Shown here: piece after piece, positions 1 through 8,189 of the stretch | How positions within the stretch are numbered: the stretch's first letter is position 1 | Layout: the number at the start of each line of letters is the position of its first letter | Source of the DNA: Rhodanobacter soli | GTDB lineage: Bacteria; Pseudomonadota; Gammaproteobacteria; Xanthomonadales; Rhodanobacteraceae | Direction of reading: 5' to 3' | Assembly (NCBI RefSeq): GCF_040548735.1 | Contig: NZ_JBEPSD010000002.1 | Span: 62,001-126,000 of the forward strand | Length of the DNA stretch: 64,000 nucleotides | The notes under the pieces: generated by a model | Told to the model about the DNA's origin: nothing | What the model saw: only the letters and a program-made list of their open reading frames with translations | Databases searched by the model: none | Made by a program: the position numbers and the translations under genes

Positions 1-199
1 CATCCAGCGCAGCGGGGTCATCGGTGGAGGCGACGCGAGCCTCGACGCCGGCAACCGTGGCCAGTTCATGCAGCCTGGCCGCGTCGCGGCCGCAGGCCAC
101 CGGCACGAAACCGCGGCGGTGCAGTTCGGCCAGCACGAAGCGGCCGGTATGGCCGTAGGCGCCGTACACCGCGATGCGGAGGGCAGGATGCGCCGTCAT
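1..199 (-). CDS. NAD(P)-binding Rossmann protein, 3' part missing
   Basis: Only the first 66 codons lie in the window; the gene continues beyond position 1. Near the N-terminus it reads AVYGAYGHTGRFV, a GxxGxxG dinucleotide-binding loop. That is followed by a basic CGRDAARL segment, as in saccharopine-dehydrogenase-like and NmrA-like reductases, where the Arg usually favours NADP. The start is fixed by context: the ATG (197-199) overlaps the TGA of the upstream hydrolase (196-198), so the two are translationally coupled. It is the third gene of a minus-strand chain that begins with a 45-residue Cys protein. The substrate cannot be told from this fragment. Confidence 0.7.
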   Translation of the reverse strand, partial: MTAHPALRIAVYGAYGHTGRFVLAELHRRGFVPVACGRDAARLHELATVAGVEARVASTDDPAALD

Positions 200-1236
200 G
201 CCTGGTCTCCCTGCGCGGCCCACAGCCGCCGTGCTTCCTCGGCGATCACCTCGGGGCGCTCCTCGGGCCAGAACAGCTTGCTGCCCTTGAGCTGGCGCAC
301 GCCCAGCGAACGGCCGAAGGCACGGTCGAGGAAGCCGGGGTTTTCTGCAGAAAAGATCGTGTCGGCGCAGCCCCAGACGATGCGCACCGGCACGCGGGAT
401 CGCGCGAGCGCGGGGCCGATGCCGGCGAGCGCGTTCTTTTCCAGCGCGACGGCATAGGCGTGCGCGAAATCGCGGCTGCGCCGTGACGCCAGCAGCGGCG
501 CGAAGTAGGTTTCGATGGCCTCGTCGGTGGGATGCGCGGGGTTGGCGTAGCACATGCCGCCGATGCCGGCGGCCGAGCGCGCGAGGGCATGGTTGCCGCG
601 CCATGTGCCCAGCCATTCGTCGACGAAGCGGCCCTGTTTCGCCAGCGCGATCACCGGCAGCAGCGCCGGCGGCGGGCTGTCTTCCTCGGTGTCGCAGTTG
701 GTCAAAAGCAGGCTGCGCACGCGTTCGGGATGGTGCGCGACCAGCAACTGCGCGACGGCGCCGCCGCTGTCGTTGGCGATCACGTCGGCGCGCCCGACCT
801 GCAGTGCGTCGAGCAGGGCGATGAGCATGGCGACCTGCGCGTCGGGCGCGCAGGATTGCCCATCGGCGACCTCGGTGTAGCCCATGCCGAGGAAATCGGG
901 GGCGATGCAGCGCCGGTACGGTGCCAGCCGGTCGAGCGCGCCACGCCACTGGAAGCCGTTGAGCGGGAAACCGTGCAGGAACAGCGCCGCCGGTCCGCTG
1001 CCACGCTCGACGTGGGCGATGCGGCCGAATGTGGTACGGGTGTAGCGGCGCGCGGCGTGGAAGCTCGCCGCATCCATGGACGCGGGCACGGTGCCGGCGT
1101 GCGGCCACCCGGCACAGCCGGCGATGCCGCCCGTGCAAACACCGGCGAGCGTGCCCGCGGACAGGGCGAGGAAGCGGCGCCGGGTCATTCCCGGCGCTGC
1201 CAACCTTGCGGCGAATGATGCGATTCCATCGCTCAC
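196..1236 (-). CDS. Tat-exported alpha/beta hydrolase with Asp nucleophile (haloalkane dehalogenase-like)
   Basis: 346 residues if the GTG at 1236 is used. That GTG overlaps the TGA of the preceding 45-residue gene (GTGA), which is why I prefer it to the ATG at 1188. The N-terminus carries a twin-arginine motif (TRRRFLAL) and then IAGC, a possible lipobox, so the protein is probably periplasmic or lipid-anchored. The fold shows HGFPLNGFQW (oxyanion loop) and ANDSGG at the nucleophile elbow, which places Asp rather than Ser at the nucleophile position, as in haloalkane dehalogenases and epoxide hydrolases. WGCADTIF looks like the acid region. Where the catalytic His is expected the protein reads GSKLFWPEERPE, with no His. 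The fold is clear; activity and substrate are not. Confidence 0.8.
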   Translation of the reverse strand: MSDGIASFAARLAAPGMTRRRFLALSAGTLAGVCTGGIAGCAGWPHAGTVPASMDAASFHAARRYTRTTFGRIAHVERGSGPAALFLHGFPLNGFQWRGALDRLAPYRRCIAPDFLGMGYTEVADGQSCAPDAQVAMLIALLDALQVGRADVIANDSGGAVAQLLVAHHPERVRSLLLTNCDTEEDSPPPALLPVIALAKQGRFVDEWLGTWRGNHALARSAAGIGGMCYANPAHPTDEAIETYFAPLLASRRSRDFAHAYAVALEKNALAGIGPALARSRVPVRIVWGCADTIFSAENPGFLDRAFGRSLGVRQLKGSKLFWPEERPEVIAEEARRLWAAQGDQA

Positions 1237-1370
1237 GACTTCGCTTCCGCCTCGCGAAGTTTCTGTGCGCACTCTTCGCAGCAGACATCGACGGTGCGCC
1301 CGCCGATGGTGACCTTGATGGCGTTGCCGTCGAGCGGATAGTCGCAGGCGGCGCAGGTGTTCTCGTTCAT
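1233..1370 (-). CDS. 45-residue Cys-rich putative zinc-binding protein
   Basis: A short gene missed by length filters. The 45-residue product has a CAAC pair near the N-terminus and a CCEEC cluster near the C-terminus around a short beta-rich core (IKVTIGGRTVDV). This spacing resembles small treble-clef metal-binding domains of the YHS/TRASH kind, which bind zinc or copper. The start is an ATG at 1370, with possible GAGAC leader bases upstream. Its TGA overlaps the GTG start of the hydrolase, so the two are probably co-expressed. No signal peptide is visible, so it should be cytoplasmic. Function is unknown; a metal-sensing or metal-delivery role is only inference from the Cys pattern. Confidence 0.7.
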   Translation of the reverse strand: MNENTCAACDYPLDGNAIKVTIGGRTVDVCCEECAQKLREAEAKS

Positions 1371-1453
1371 GGTGTGTCTCCGGTAGGGCCCGCGATCGGG
1401 CAGGCACAGGAGACCACCGGCCGGCGGCGGCGGCTGTCAGGATCTTTAGCGAT

Positions 1454-2290
1454 TCACGATGAACGGGCCAGCGCGGCCTGCCGGAATGCCGTGGGCGTGC
1501 GGCCGTAGGCCTGGCGGAACGCGGCGCTGAAATGGCTGTGGCTGGAGAAGCCCAGGTCCTGCGCCAGCGCGGCGACGTCCTCGCAGTCGGCCACCCGGTC
1601 CAGCGCGCGCGCCAGGCGCAGGCGCAGGTGGTAGCGGTACAGCGGCATGCCTTCGACCTGCTGGAAGGCCTGGGTGAGATAGACCGGCGAGCCGCCGACT
1701 TCCGCGGCGATGTCCGCCAGCGCCCAGCGCCGGGTGAGGTCGCTGGCGAGCAGCAGCTTCGCCCGGTCCACCAGCCGCTGCCGTGCACGGGACGCGCCGG
1801 GGGCATGGGTGGTGCGCGGGCCGAGGCTGCGGCATACCAGGGTCAGCGCCAGGCTCTCGGCCTCCAGCGACTCGATGCCGCCGTTGCGCAGGCTGTGGCG
1901 CAGCAGGGCCACCAGTACCTGCGCGCGCTCGTCGATGCGCAAGGCCTGGTGGCGGAACACGGGCTGGTCGCGCCGTTGCAGCATCGCGGCCGGCGCGAGT
2001 TCGCGCAGCAGCGGCTGCGACACCGACAGCGACAGGCAGGCGTCGCCGCCCGTCGCCGGGTGGCTGACCTGGTAGCCCTCGCCGGCGTTGAAGAACAGCA
2101 CGTGGTTGGCGTCGGCCACCGATTGCGTGCTGCCGACGTGGCGCAGGAACAGCCCGCGATACGGGAACACCAGTTGGGTGGAGCCCGCGCATTCCTCGGC
2201 GCTGCGATGACGGCAGGCGCCGCGGCAGCACACGTCGTGCACCGCGACGGTGGACGATTGCAGCAGCGGTTGGACGTCGAACTCCGGCAT
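1454..2290 (-). CDS. AraC-family transcriptional regulator with N-terminal Cys cluster
   Basis: 278 residues. The C-terminal third has two helix-turn-helix units typical of AraC/XylS proteins: LADIAAEVGGSPVYLTQAF and ALAQDLGFSSHSHFSAAFR, followed by the YGRTPTAFR signature. The N-terminal part is a sensor domain. It contains Cys21, Cys22, Cys26 and Cys34, close enough together to bind metal or respond to oxidation. The gene lies 83 bp upstream of, and on the same strand as, the Cys protein/hydrolase chain, so it may regulate that chain. The effector is unknown. Family assignment is firm; the sensing idea is inference. Confidence 0.88.
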   Translation of the reverse strand: MPEFDVQPLLQSSTVAVHDVCCRGACRHRSAEECAGSTQLVFPYRGLFLRHVGSTQSVADANHVLFFNAGEGYQVSHPATGGDACLSLSVSQPLLRELAPAAMLQRRDQPVFRHQALRIDERAQVLVALLRHSLRNGGIESLEAESLALTLVCRSLGPRTTHAPGASRARQRLVDRAKLLLASDLTRRWALADIAAEVGGSPVYLTQAFQQVEGMPLYRYHLRLRLARALDRVADCEDVAALAQDLGFSSHSHFSAAFRQAYGRTPTAFRQAALARSS

Positions 2291-2320
2291 GGCGGCGGGT
2301 CGAAGGGAGGCCGACGCAGT

Positions 2321-2875
2321 CTAGCGCAGTCGCTGCAGGCCACAGGCCGGGACGACGGCGGCCCAGGGGAAGCGCGGGCCGGGGTCGAGCTTGCGGCGGA
2401 TCTGCAGCGAGGGATCGTCGCTGGCCGGCATCAGCGCGGTGTCCAGGTCCTCGTGCCCGGCGATCTGGCGCAGGTTCGGGAATGCCACGCGCAACTGCGC
2501 CAGCAGGACACTCAGCGCGGCGATCTGCGCATCGGTGTATGGCTCGTCCATCTGCTGGTGGCGCGAGTCCCACCAGTGCGGATAGCGGCCCCGGTTGACC
2601 AGCTCGATGCCGATCGAGTTCGGGTTGTGGCCGCGCACGTGGTTCGCCACGCGGGTACCGGGCACATAGCGGTACACCGCTCCGTCGCGGTCGACGTAGT
2701 AATGGCCGCTGTTGCCGGCGCCGCTGGCGTGCAGCACTTTCTCGCCGTACTCGCGCGCCATGGCCAGGTCCGGCAACTCGGTGCAGTGGATCACCACCAG
2801 TTCGACCGTCTCGGCGGGGCGCTCGGGCAGGAGGTCGACATAGGGCAGCGGCTGGTCGTGGATGTTCAGGCTCAT
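2321..2875 (-). CDS. AmpD-like N-acetylmuramoyl-L-alanine amidase
   Basis: 184 residues of the amidase_2 family. ELVVIHCTE carries the first zinc His, NSIGIELVN the catalytic Glu strand, and IAGHEDLD the second His region. There is no signal peptide, which fits a cytoplasmic AmpD-type enzyme that cleaves the L-Ala bond of 1,6-anhydro-MurNAc-peptides during murein recycling. The length agrees with E. coli AmpD. I chose the ATG at 2875 because upstream codons have no family similarity. It is adjacent to, but divergent from, the serine hydrolase at 2967. A related cytosolic amidase with another muropeptide substrate remains possible, so no symbol is given. Confidence 0.82.
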   Translation of the reverse strand: MSLNIHDQPLPYVDLLPERPAETVELVVIHCTELPDLAMAREYGEKVLHASGAGNSGHYYVDRDGAVYRYVPGTRVANHVRGHNPNSIGIELVNRGRYPHWWDSRHQQMDEPYTDAQIAALSVLLAQLRVAFPNLRQIAGHEDLDTALMPASDDPSLQIRRKLDPGPRFPWAAVVPACGLQRLR

Positions 2876-2966
2876 GCGGGGCAGTTTCGCATGTGTCGAA
2901 GCCGCGGCGGAAACGCTGCCTGTTACCATGCCAGCCTTGCTTTCGGCACTTTTCATGGAGACCGCC

Positions 2967-3494
2967 ATGCGCGGCCAGATCATTCTTTCGCACGGTTCGG
3001 ATTCCAGTCCCGATGCGACCAAGGTCAGCGCGCTGGCCGCACTGGCCGAATCGCTGGGCTGGCGCACGCAGCGGCCGGATTACGGCACCGACGATGCGCG
3101 TGGCCACGCCGCTTCCGTGGCTCCGCGGATCGCCCGCCTGCGCGCCACCATCGAGGCGCTGGATGCGCCACCGCTGCTGGTGGGATCCAGCATGGGCGCA
3201 TTCGTCTCCGGCCTGGTCTCGCTGGACGTGCCGGTGGCCGGCCTGTTGCTGCTGGCCACGCCGAGCGAGATCCCCGGCTATGCGCGCAAGTTCGACCTGC
3301 GCCCGGATGTGCCCACACTGCTGATCCACGGCTGGCGCGACGAGGTCTGCCCGCTGGCGGGCGTGCACGCGTTCGCCGCCCGGCGTCGGCTGCCGCTGCT
3401 GGTGCTGGACGACGACCATCGGCTGGGCACCAGCATGAATCCGGTCGCCGCGCAGTTCCGGCTGATGCTGGACCAGCTGGCGTCCACCGCATGA
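2967..3494 (+). CDS. Small alpha/beta hydrolase (YqiA/esterase-like)
   Basis: 175 residues. The nucleophile Ser lies in LLVGSSMGAFVSG. The acid is probably in IHGWRDEVCP and the His in LDDDHRLGTSM, giving a complete Ser-Asp-His triad in a minimal fold with little or no lid. I start at the ATG at 2967 because GGAG sits six bases upstream; ATGs at 2928 and 2955 have no such site. The stop overlaps the rlmKL start by four bases (ATGA), so the pair is probably one transcript. The substrate is unknown; small cytosolic esterases of this shape act on short acyl esters. Confidence 0.78.
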   Translation: MRGQIILSHGSDSSPDATKVSALAALAESLGWRTQRPDYGTDDARGHAASVAPRIARLRATIEALDAPPLLVGSSMGAFVSGLVSLDVPVAGLLLLATPSEIPGYARKFDLRPDVPTLLIHGWRDEVCPLAGVHAFAARRRLPLLVLDDDHRLGTSMNPVAAQFRLMLDQLASTA

Positions 3495-5677
3495 GTCACT
3501 ACTTCGCCACCTGCCCGAAAGGCATGGAATACCTGTTGCGCGACGAACTGGTCGCGATCGGCGCCAGCGACGTGCGCGAGGCGCTGGCCGGCGTGCATTT
3601 TTCCGGCACGCTGGAAACCGCCTACAAGGCCTGCCTGTGGTCGCGCCTGGCCAGCCGCATCCTGCTGCCACTGGCCGAGTTCGACGCGGCCGACGACGAC
3701 GCGCTGTACGGCGGCGTGCAGGCGATCGACTGGAGCCAGCATCTGGCCGCGCATGCCACCTTCGCGGTGGACGCCGGCACCGCGCTGAGCAAGCTGACCC
3801 ACAGCCAGTTCATCGGCCTGCGTACCAAGGACGCGGTGGTCGACCAGTTCCGCCAGCGCGACGGTTCGCGCCCTGGCATCGACACCGACGAACCCGATAT
3901 CCGCATCAACGTCCGTGTGCGCCGCGACCGCGCCACGCTGTCGCTGGATCTGGCGGGCTCGCCGCTGCACCGGCGCGGCTGGCGCGAGGAACAGGGCGAG
4001 GCGCCGCTGAAGGAAAACCTCGCCGCCGCGATGCTGCTGCGCGCGCGCTGGCCGGAGGTGTACGCCGCCGGCGGCGCGCTGCTCGACCCGATGTGCGGCT
4101 CGGGCACCTTGCTGATCGAAGGCGCGTTGATGGCGGCCGACGTGGCGCCCGGCTTGCGCCGCGAGTACTTCGGTTTCCTCGGCTGGCAGCAGCACGACAT
4201 CGTGCTGTGGCGTGGTCTGCTGGATGAAGCGAAACAACGCGCGGAAACCGGCCTGCGCGGCCTGCGCAGCGTGTTCTTCGGCAGCGACGCCGACCCGCGC
4301 ATGGTACAGACGGCCAAACGGAATGCGCAGCAGGCGGGCGTGGCCGGCTTCTTCACCCTGGACAAGCAGGACGTGACCCATGCCGCGCCGCCGCCCGGCG
4401 TCGACTACGGCCTGGTCATCACCAACCCGCCGTACGGCGAGCGGCTCGGCGATCGCGCCGAGATGCCGAAGCTGTATCGCGCCGTGGGCGACACCTTGCG
4501 CAACCGTTTCAGTGGCTGGCGCGCCGCCGTGCTGGCCGGCGACGTGGAGCTGGGCCGGGCGATGCAGCTGCATGCGGACAAGCGCTACGCGCTGTACAAC
4601 GGCGCGCTGGAAACCGTGTTGCTGACCTTCGACCTGAAGCAACGCGACGAGAAGCCACGCGAGCCGAAACCGCTGTCGGCCGGCGCGCAGATGCTGAAGA
4701 ACCGGCTGGAGAAGAACGTCAAGCACCTGCGCAAGCGGCTGGTGCGCGAGGATATCCACTGCTGGCGTGCCTACGACCAGGACCTGCCCGAGTACGCCGC
4801 GGCGATCGACGTCTACGGCGACACCAGCGGCAACGACCATCTGCACATCCAGGAATATCGTGCACCAGCCGACATCCCGCCAGATGTCGCGCGGCTGCGC
4901 CTGCGCGAGATCGCCCGCGTGGCCGGCGAGGTGCTCGGCGTGCCGCGCGAACGCATTGCGCTGAAGACCCGCGAGCGCGGCAAGGGCGGTTCCAAGTACG
5001 GCCAGCTCGACCAGCGCAACGAGTTCATCGAAGTGGAAGAGGGCGGACTGAAGTTCCTGGTCAACCTCACTGACTACCTGGACACCGGCCTGTTCCTCGA
5101 CCACCGGCTGGTGCGCGCGAAAGTGCGCGAGCTGGCTGAGGGGCGCTGCTTCCTCAACCTGTTCGCCTACACCGCCACGGCCAGCGTGCACGCGGCGGCC
5201 GGCGGCGCGCTGGAAACCACCAGCGTGGACCTCTCGGCCACGTATCTGGAATGGGCCTCGCGCAATCTCGCGCTGAACGGTTTCAGCGGCGCCAGCCATC
5301 GCCTGATGCAGTTCGATGCGCTGGAATTCCTGCAGCGCGACCGCGGCCATTACGGACTGATCTTCGTCGACCCGCCCACGTTCTCCAACTCCAAGCGCGC
5401 CGAGGATTTCGATGTGCAGCGCGACCACGTGAAGCTGCTCGAAGCCTGCAACGAGCGGCTGACCCGCGACGGCGTGATCGTGTTCTCGAACAATTTCCGC
5501 CGCTTCAAGCTCGAGCACGAGGCGCTGGAACAGCACTTCGAGATCGAGGACTGGACCACACCCAGCATCCCGTTCGATTTCGCCCGCCGCGCCGATATCC
5601 ACGGCTGCTGGCTGCTGCGCCGGCGCAAGGCTGACCCCGGGATCAACCCCTGGGATACGGCGCGCATCAAAAGGTGA
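3491..5677 (+). CDS. rlmKL: 23S rRNA (guanine-2445-N2 / guanine-2069-N7) methyltransferase RlmKL
   Basis: 728 residues, close to E. coli RlmL (702). The order is a THUMP RNA-binding region within the first ~160 residues, an N-terminal methyltransferase, then a C-terminal methyltransferase. The first has the SAM loop DPMCGSG (residues 199-205) and the catalytic TNPPYGERL (from residue 311). The second has GRCFLNLFAYTA and FVDPPTFSNSK (Asp at 627). The fused enzyme makes m2G2445 and m7G2069 in 23S rRNA during 50S assembly. Its ATG overlaps the stop of the upstream esterase (ATGA). Both catalytic halves look intact. Confidence 0.96.
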   Translation: MSHYFATCPKGMEYLLRDELVAIGASDVREALAGVHFSGTLETAYKACLWSRLASRILLPLAEFDAADDDALYGGVQAIDWSQHLAAHATFAVDAGTALSKLTHSQFIGLRTKDAVVDQFRQRDGSRPGIDTDEPDIRINVRVRRDRATLSLDLAGSPLHRRGWREEQGEAPLKENLAAAMLLRARWPEVYAAGGALLDPMCGSGTLLIEGALMAADVAPGLRREYFGFLGWQQHDIVLWRGLLDEAKQRAETGLRGLRSVFFGSDADPRMVQTAKRNAQQAGVAGFFTLDKQDVTHAAPPPGVDYGLVITNPPYGERLGDRAEMPKLYRAVGDTLRNRFSGWRAAVLAGDVELGRAMQLHADKRYALYNGALETVLLTFDLKQRDEKPREPKPLSAGAQMLKNRLEKNVKHLRKRLVREDIHCWRAYDQDLPEYAAAIDVYGDTSGNDHLHIQEYRAPADIPPDVARLRLREIARVAGEVLGVPRERIALKTRERGKGGSKYGQLDQRNEFIEVEEGGLKFLVNLTDYLDTGLFLDHRLVRAKVRELAEGRCFLNLFAYTATASVHAAAGGALETTSVDLSATYLEWASRNLALNGFSGASHRLMQFDALEFLQRDRGHYGLIFVDPPTFSNSKRAEDFDVQRDHVKLLEACNERLTRDGVIVFSNNFRRFKLEHEALEQHFEIEDWTTPSIPFDFARRADIHGCWLLRRRKADPGINPWDTARIKR

Positions 5678-5739
5678 ACCCTTCAGTCCACATTAAGCGT
5701 GATCCGACGAGCATCCGCCCTGTACAACGGAGAGCGATC

Positions 5740-6168
5740 ATGACCCAACGTTTCAGCGGTGCAGGCAAGCTGGCAGCCATCGGTCTGGCAGTCGCGGCGG
5801 CGGTGGCGATGCCACTGAGCGCGTCTGCGCGTGGTCATGGCTACTACGGCGGTGGCTATCACGGCGGTTACCATGGTGGCTATCACGGTGGTTACTACGG
5901 CCATGGCCATGGCGGTCACTGGAGCGGCGGTCGCTGGATCGCCGGTGCGATCGTCACCGGTGCAGTGATCGGCCTAGTCGACAACGCGCTGCGCCCGGCG
6001 CCGGTGTACTACGGCGCGCCGGTTTACGGCCCGCCCCGCACAGTGATCTATGAGGATGCCCCGGTGGTGCGTCGTCGCGTGGTCGAGACCCGTACAGTGG
6101 TGTACGACGACCCGTACCAGACGCGCTACATCCGTGACGATGGCTACGATTACGACGACGGCGATTGA
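5740..6168 (+). CDS. Secreted Gly/His/Tyr-rich protein
   Basis: 142 residues. The ATG at 5740 has GGAGAG seven bases upstream, better than the in-frame ATG at 5674. An N-terminal signal peptide ends near SASA. Next comes a run of GYHGG repeats rich in His, Gly and Tyr, then one hydrophobic Gly-rich segment (IAGAIVTGAVIGLVDNAL), and a Tyr/Pro/Arg tail ending in acidic DDGYDYDDGD. The His-rich repeats could bind metal, and the hydrophobic segment could insert in a membrane; both are inference. A strong terminator follows. No named family recognised; similar low-complexity envelope proteins are frequent in Xanthomonadales. Confidence 0.7.
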   Translation: MTQRFSGAGKLAAIGLAVAAAVAMPLSASARGHGYYGGGYHGGYHGGYHGGYYGHGHGGHWSGGRWIAGAIVTGAVIGLVDNALRPAPVYYGAPVYGPPRTVIYEDAPVVRRRVVETRTVVYDDPYQTRYIRDDGYDYDDGD

Positions 6169-6198
6169 GCCCGGCGGCCACGCCACCACATCCGATAC

Positions 6199-6230
6199 GA
6201 AGGGTCCGGCATGCCGGACCCTTCGTTTTT
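6199..6230 (+). terminator. Rho-independent terminator
   Basis: A 12-bp perfect inverted repeat (GAAGGGTCCGGC, then its complement) with almost no loop is followed by GTTTTT. It lies 30 bp after the Gly/His-rich gene and should end its transcript. The opposite strand has no T-run, so it probably works in one direction only. Confidence 0.85.
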
Positions 6231-6255
6231 CAGCGCAACCTGGCGTTGCATCCGT

Positions 6256-6702
6256 TCAATGGGCAGGCACGGTCGTCGGCTGCTCGGCGCCGCTGCCATG
6301 ACGTATGGCGCGGGCACTGAGCTGATCGAAGCGGTCCTTGTCGATCTTGCTGACTGACTGGATCGCGCACGGTGGCTGGTAGCGTGAGTGCACGGTCTCG
6401 CCCACCTCGCCGCAGATGCGGCTGCGATTGACGACGGTATTGGATGGGTTGGCGCGGAAGATCAGCCCGGGCGGAGGGGTACCCAGTCGCGGACAGTCGC
6501 TCTGCAACGTCACCAGGTAGCGTTTGGGACCGGTGCGCACGATGGCGGTGCGGGCGTCCACGATGTGCCATTCGTTGATCTGGGTAGTGTCAATGCAATC
6601 GGCCGTATGCAGCGGTGATCGGGCGGGTACCGTCTCGGCGGCTTGCGCGGCACCGACGCCGACGCCGAGAGCGAGCAACAGGGTGGGGAGGATCGTTTTC
6701 AT
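6256..6702 (-). CDS. Secreted protein of DUF6491 type
   Basis: 148 residues. The start at 6702 (MKTILPTLLLALGVGVGAAQA) gives a clean signal peptide; a longer reading from 6753 does not. The mature part has four Cys (in ADCI, SDCP, RICG, PPCA) that could form two disulfides. The strand pattern INEWHIVDARTAIVRTG...RYLVTL matches, as I remember it, the DUF6491 family of Xanthomonadales. It is probably periplasmic. No biochemical role is known to me. It stands alone, convergent with the preceding gene. Confidence 0.7.
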   Translation of the reverse strand: MKTILPTLLLALGVGVGAAQAAETVPARSPLHTADCIDTTQINEWHIVDARTAIVRTGPKRYLVTLQSDCPRLGTPPPGLIFRANPSNTVVNRSRICGEVGETVHSRYQPPCAIQSVSKIDKDRFDQLSARAIRHGSGAEQPTTVPAH

Positions 6703-6938
6703 GGGCGTTACCTCGTCTGTTTCGGGTAATACGCGTACCGTGAATTCAGTCACGGGGTCGGCATGCCGGCCAGCATCGGCACGGGCATGGGGGACGGCCG
6801 CTGCAAAGTATCTGCCATCTTCATATCACAAGAAGTGAACGGTTGACGCGGCATGCTTGATGACATGTTTTTGATCGACAAAGCCCCCGACACCTCACGC
6901 AACGCGGCCGCTTTGCCGGCCGTGCCCAGGGAGTTGCG

Positions 6939-8189
6939 ATGACGACCTGGCACGCCTCCGCACCTGCAGGTATCGCGGCCCGATTCCTGCAGGTGCGGCA
7001 ACGGACACTGGAACTCTGCGCCAGCCTCAGCGCCGAGGATCTGCAACTGCAGTCGATGCCCGACGCCAGTCCCGGCAAGTGGCACCTGGCGCATACCAGC
7101 TGGTTCTTCGAGCAGTTCGTGCTGGGCCACGACCCGGCCTATCGGCCGCGCGATCCGGCCTGGCATTACCTGTTCAACTCCTACTACCAGTCGGTCGGGC
7201 CGATGCACGCACGGCCGCAGCGTGGCCTGCTGTCGCGGCCGTCGCTGGACGAGGTGCGCGATTACCGGCGTTACATCGACGAAGCGGTAGGCGAACTGCT
7301 CAACCGCGCCGACGATGCAGAGCTGCCCGGGCTGGTCGAGCTGGGTCTCCAGCACGAACAGCAGCATCAGGAATTGCTGTTGACCGACATCAAGCACGCG
7401 TTCTGGTGCAATCCGTTGCAGCCGGCCTATCGCGCGCCGATTGCCGCGTCGGCAGACGCGAAAGCCGTGCCGCTGCGCTTCGTCGATGGCCGCGAGGGCA
7501 TCGTCGAGATCGGTCATCGTGGCGAGGGCTTCGCGTTCGACAACGAGACCCCGCGCCACCGCACCCTGCTGCAGCCGCACGCACTGGCCAACCGCCTGGT
7601 GACCAATGCCGAATACCTGGCCTTCGTGCGCGAAGGCGGCTACCGCGAACCCGGGTTGTGGCTGTCCGACGGCTGGGCCACGCTGCAGCGCGAGGGCTGG
7701 CAGCATCCGATCTACTGGCAGGACGACCTGGCCAGCGAATTCACCCTGGCCGGCGTGCGCGCGCTCGATCCGCACGAACCGGTGTGCCATCTCAGCTATT
7801 ACGAGGCCGAGGCGTTCGCGCGCTGGGCCGGCGCGCGGCTGCCCACCGAGGCCGAGTGGGAATCGACGGCGCAGGGCGTCGCGATCGACGGCAACCTGCA
7901 GGACGCGCAGCGCTTCCAGCCGTGTGCGGCACATGGCGACAGCGGCCTGCTGCAGCTGTACGGCGACGTGTGGGAGTGGACCGCCTCGCCCTACGTCAGC
8001 TACCCGGGCTTCCGCCCGCTGCCCGGTTCGCTGGGCGAGTACAACGGCAAATTCATGTGCGGACAATGGGTGTTGCGCGGCGGTTCCTGCGCCACCCCGC
8101 GCGACCATATTCGCGCCAGTTACCGCAATTTCTTTCCACCCCAGGCCCGCTGGCAGTTTGCTGGGCTACGACTGGGACAGGACCGATGA
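6939..8189 (+). CDS. egtB: EgtB, hercynine oxygenase of ergothioneine synthesis
   Basis: 416 residues. The N-terminal DinB-like domain provides the iron ligands: His52 in WHLAHTSWFFE, and His139 and His143 in HEQQHQE. The C-terminal half is the formylglycine-enzyme-like fold with RLPTEAEWE, GDVWEWTASPY and WVLRGGSCATP. The enzyme uses O2 and a thiol donor (gamma-Glu-Cys or Cys) to form the C-S bond on hercynine. AGGGAG lies upstream of the ATG. The stop overlaps egtD by four bases. No EgtA, EgtC or EgtE gene is nearby, so thiol donor and sulfoxide lyase must come from elsewhere, or the enzyme uses Cys directly. Confidence 0.94.
   Translation: MTTWHASAPAGIAARFLQVRQRTLELCASLSAEDLQLQSMPDASPGKWHLAHTSWFFEQFVLGHDPAYRPRDPAWHYLFNSYYQSVGPMHARPQRGLLSRPSLDEVRDYRRYIDEAVGELLNRADDAELPGLVELGLQHEQQHQELLLTDIKHAFWCNPLQPAYRAPIAASADAKAVPLRFVDGREGIVEIGHRGEGFAFDNETPRHRTLLQPHALANRLVTNAEYLAFVREGGYREPGLWLSDGWATLQREGWQHPIYWQDDLASEFTLAGVRALDPHEPVCHLSYYEAEAFARWAGARLPTEAEWESTAQGVAIDGNLQDAQRFQPCAAHGDSGLLQLYGDVWEWTASPYVSYPGFRPLPGSLGEYNGKFMCGQWVLRGGSCATPRDHIRASYRNFFPPQARWQFAGLRLGQDR

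Noticed and set aside
196-1806. 536-residue open frame on the minus strand
   Set aside because: The upstream half crosses the 45-residue gene and the AraC gene in another frame and has no domain; the hydrolase begins at 1236 (or 1188).
1532-3490. Long plus-strand extension in front of rlmKL
   Set aside because: It is antisense to the AraC and amidase genes, and RlmKL similarity starts exactly at the ATG at 3491 that overlaps the esterase stop.
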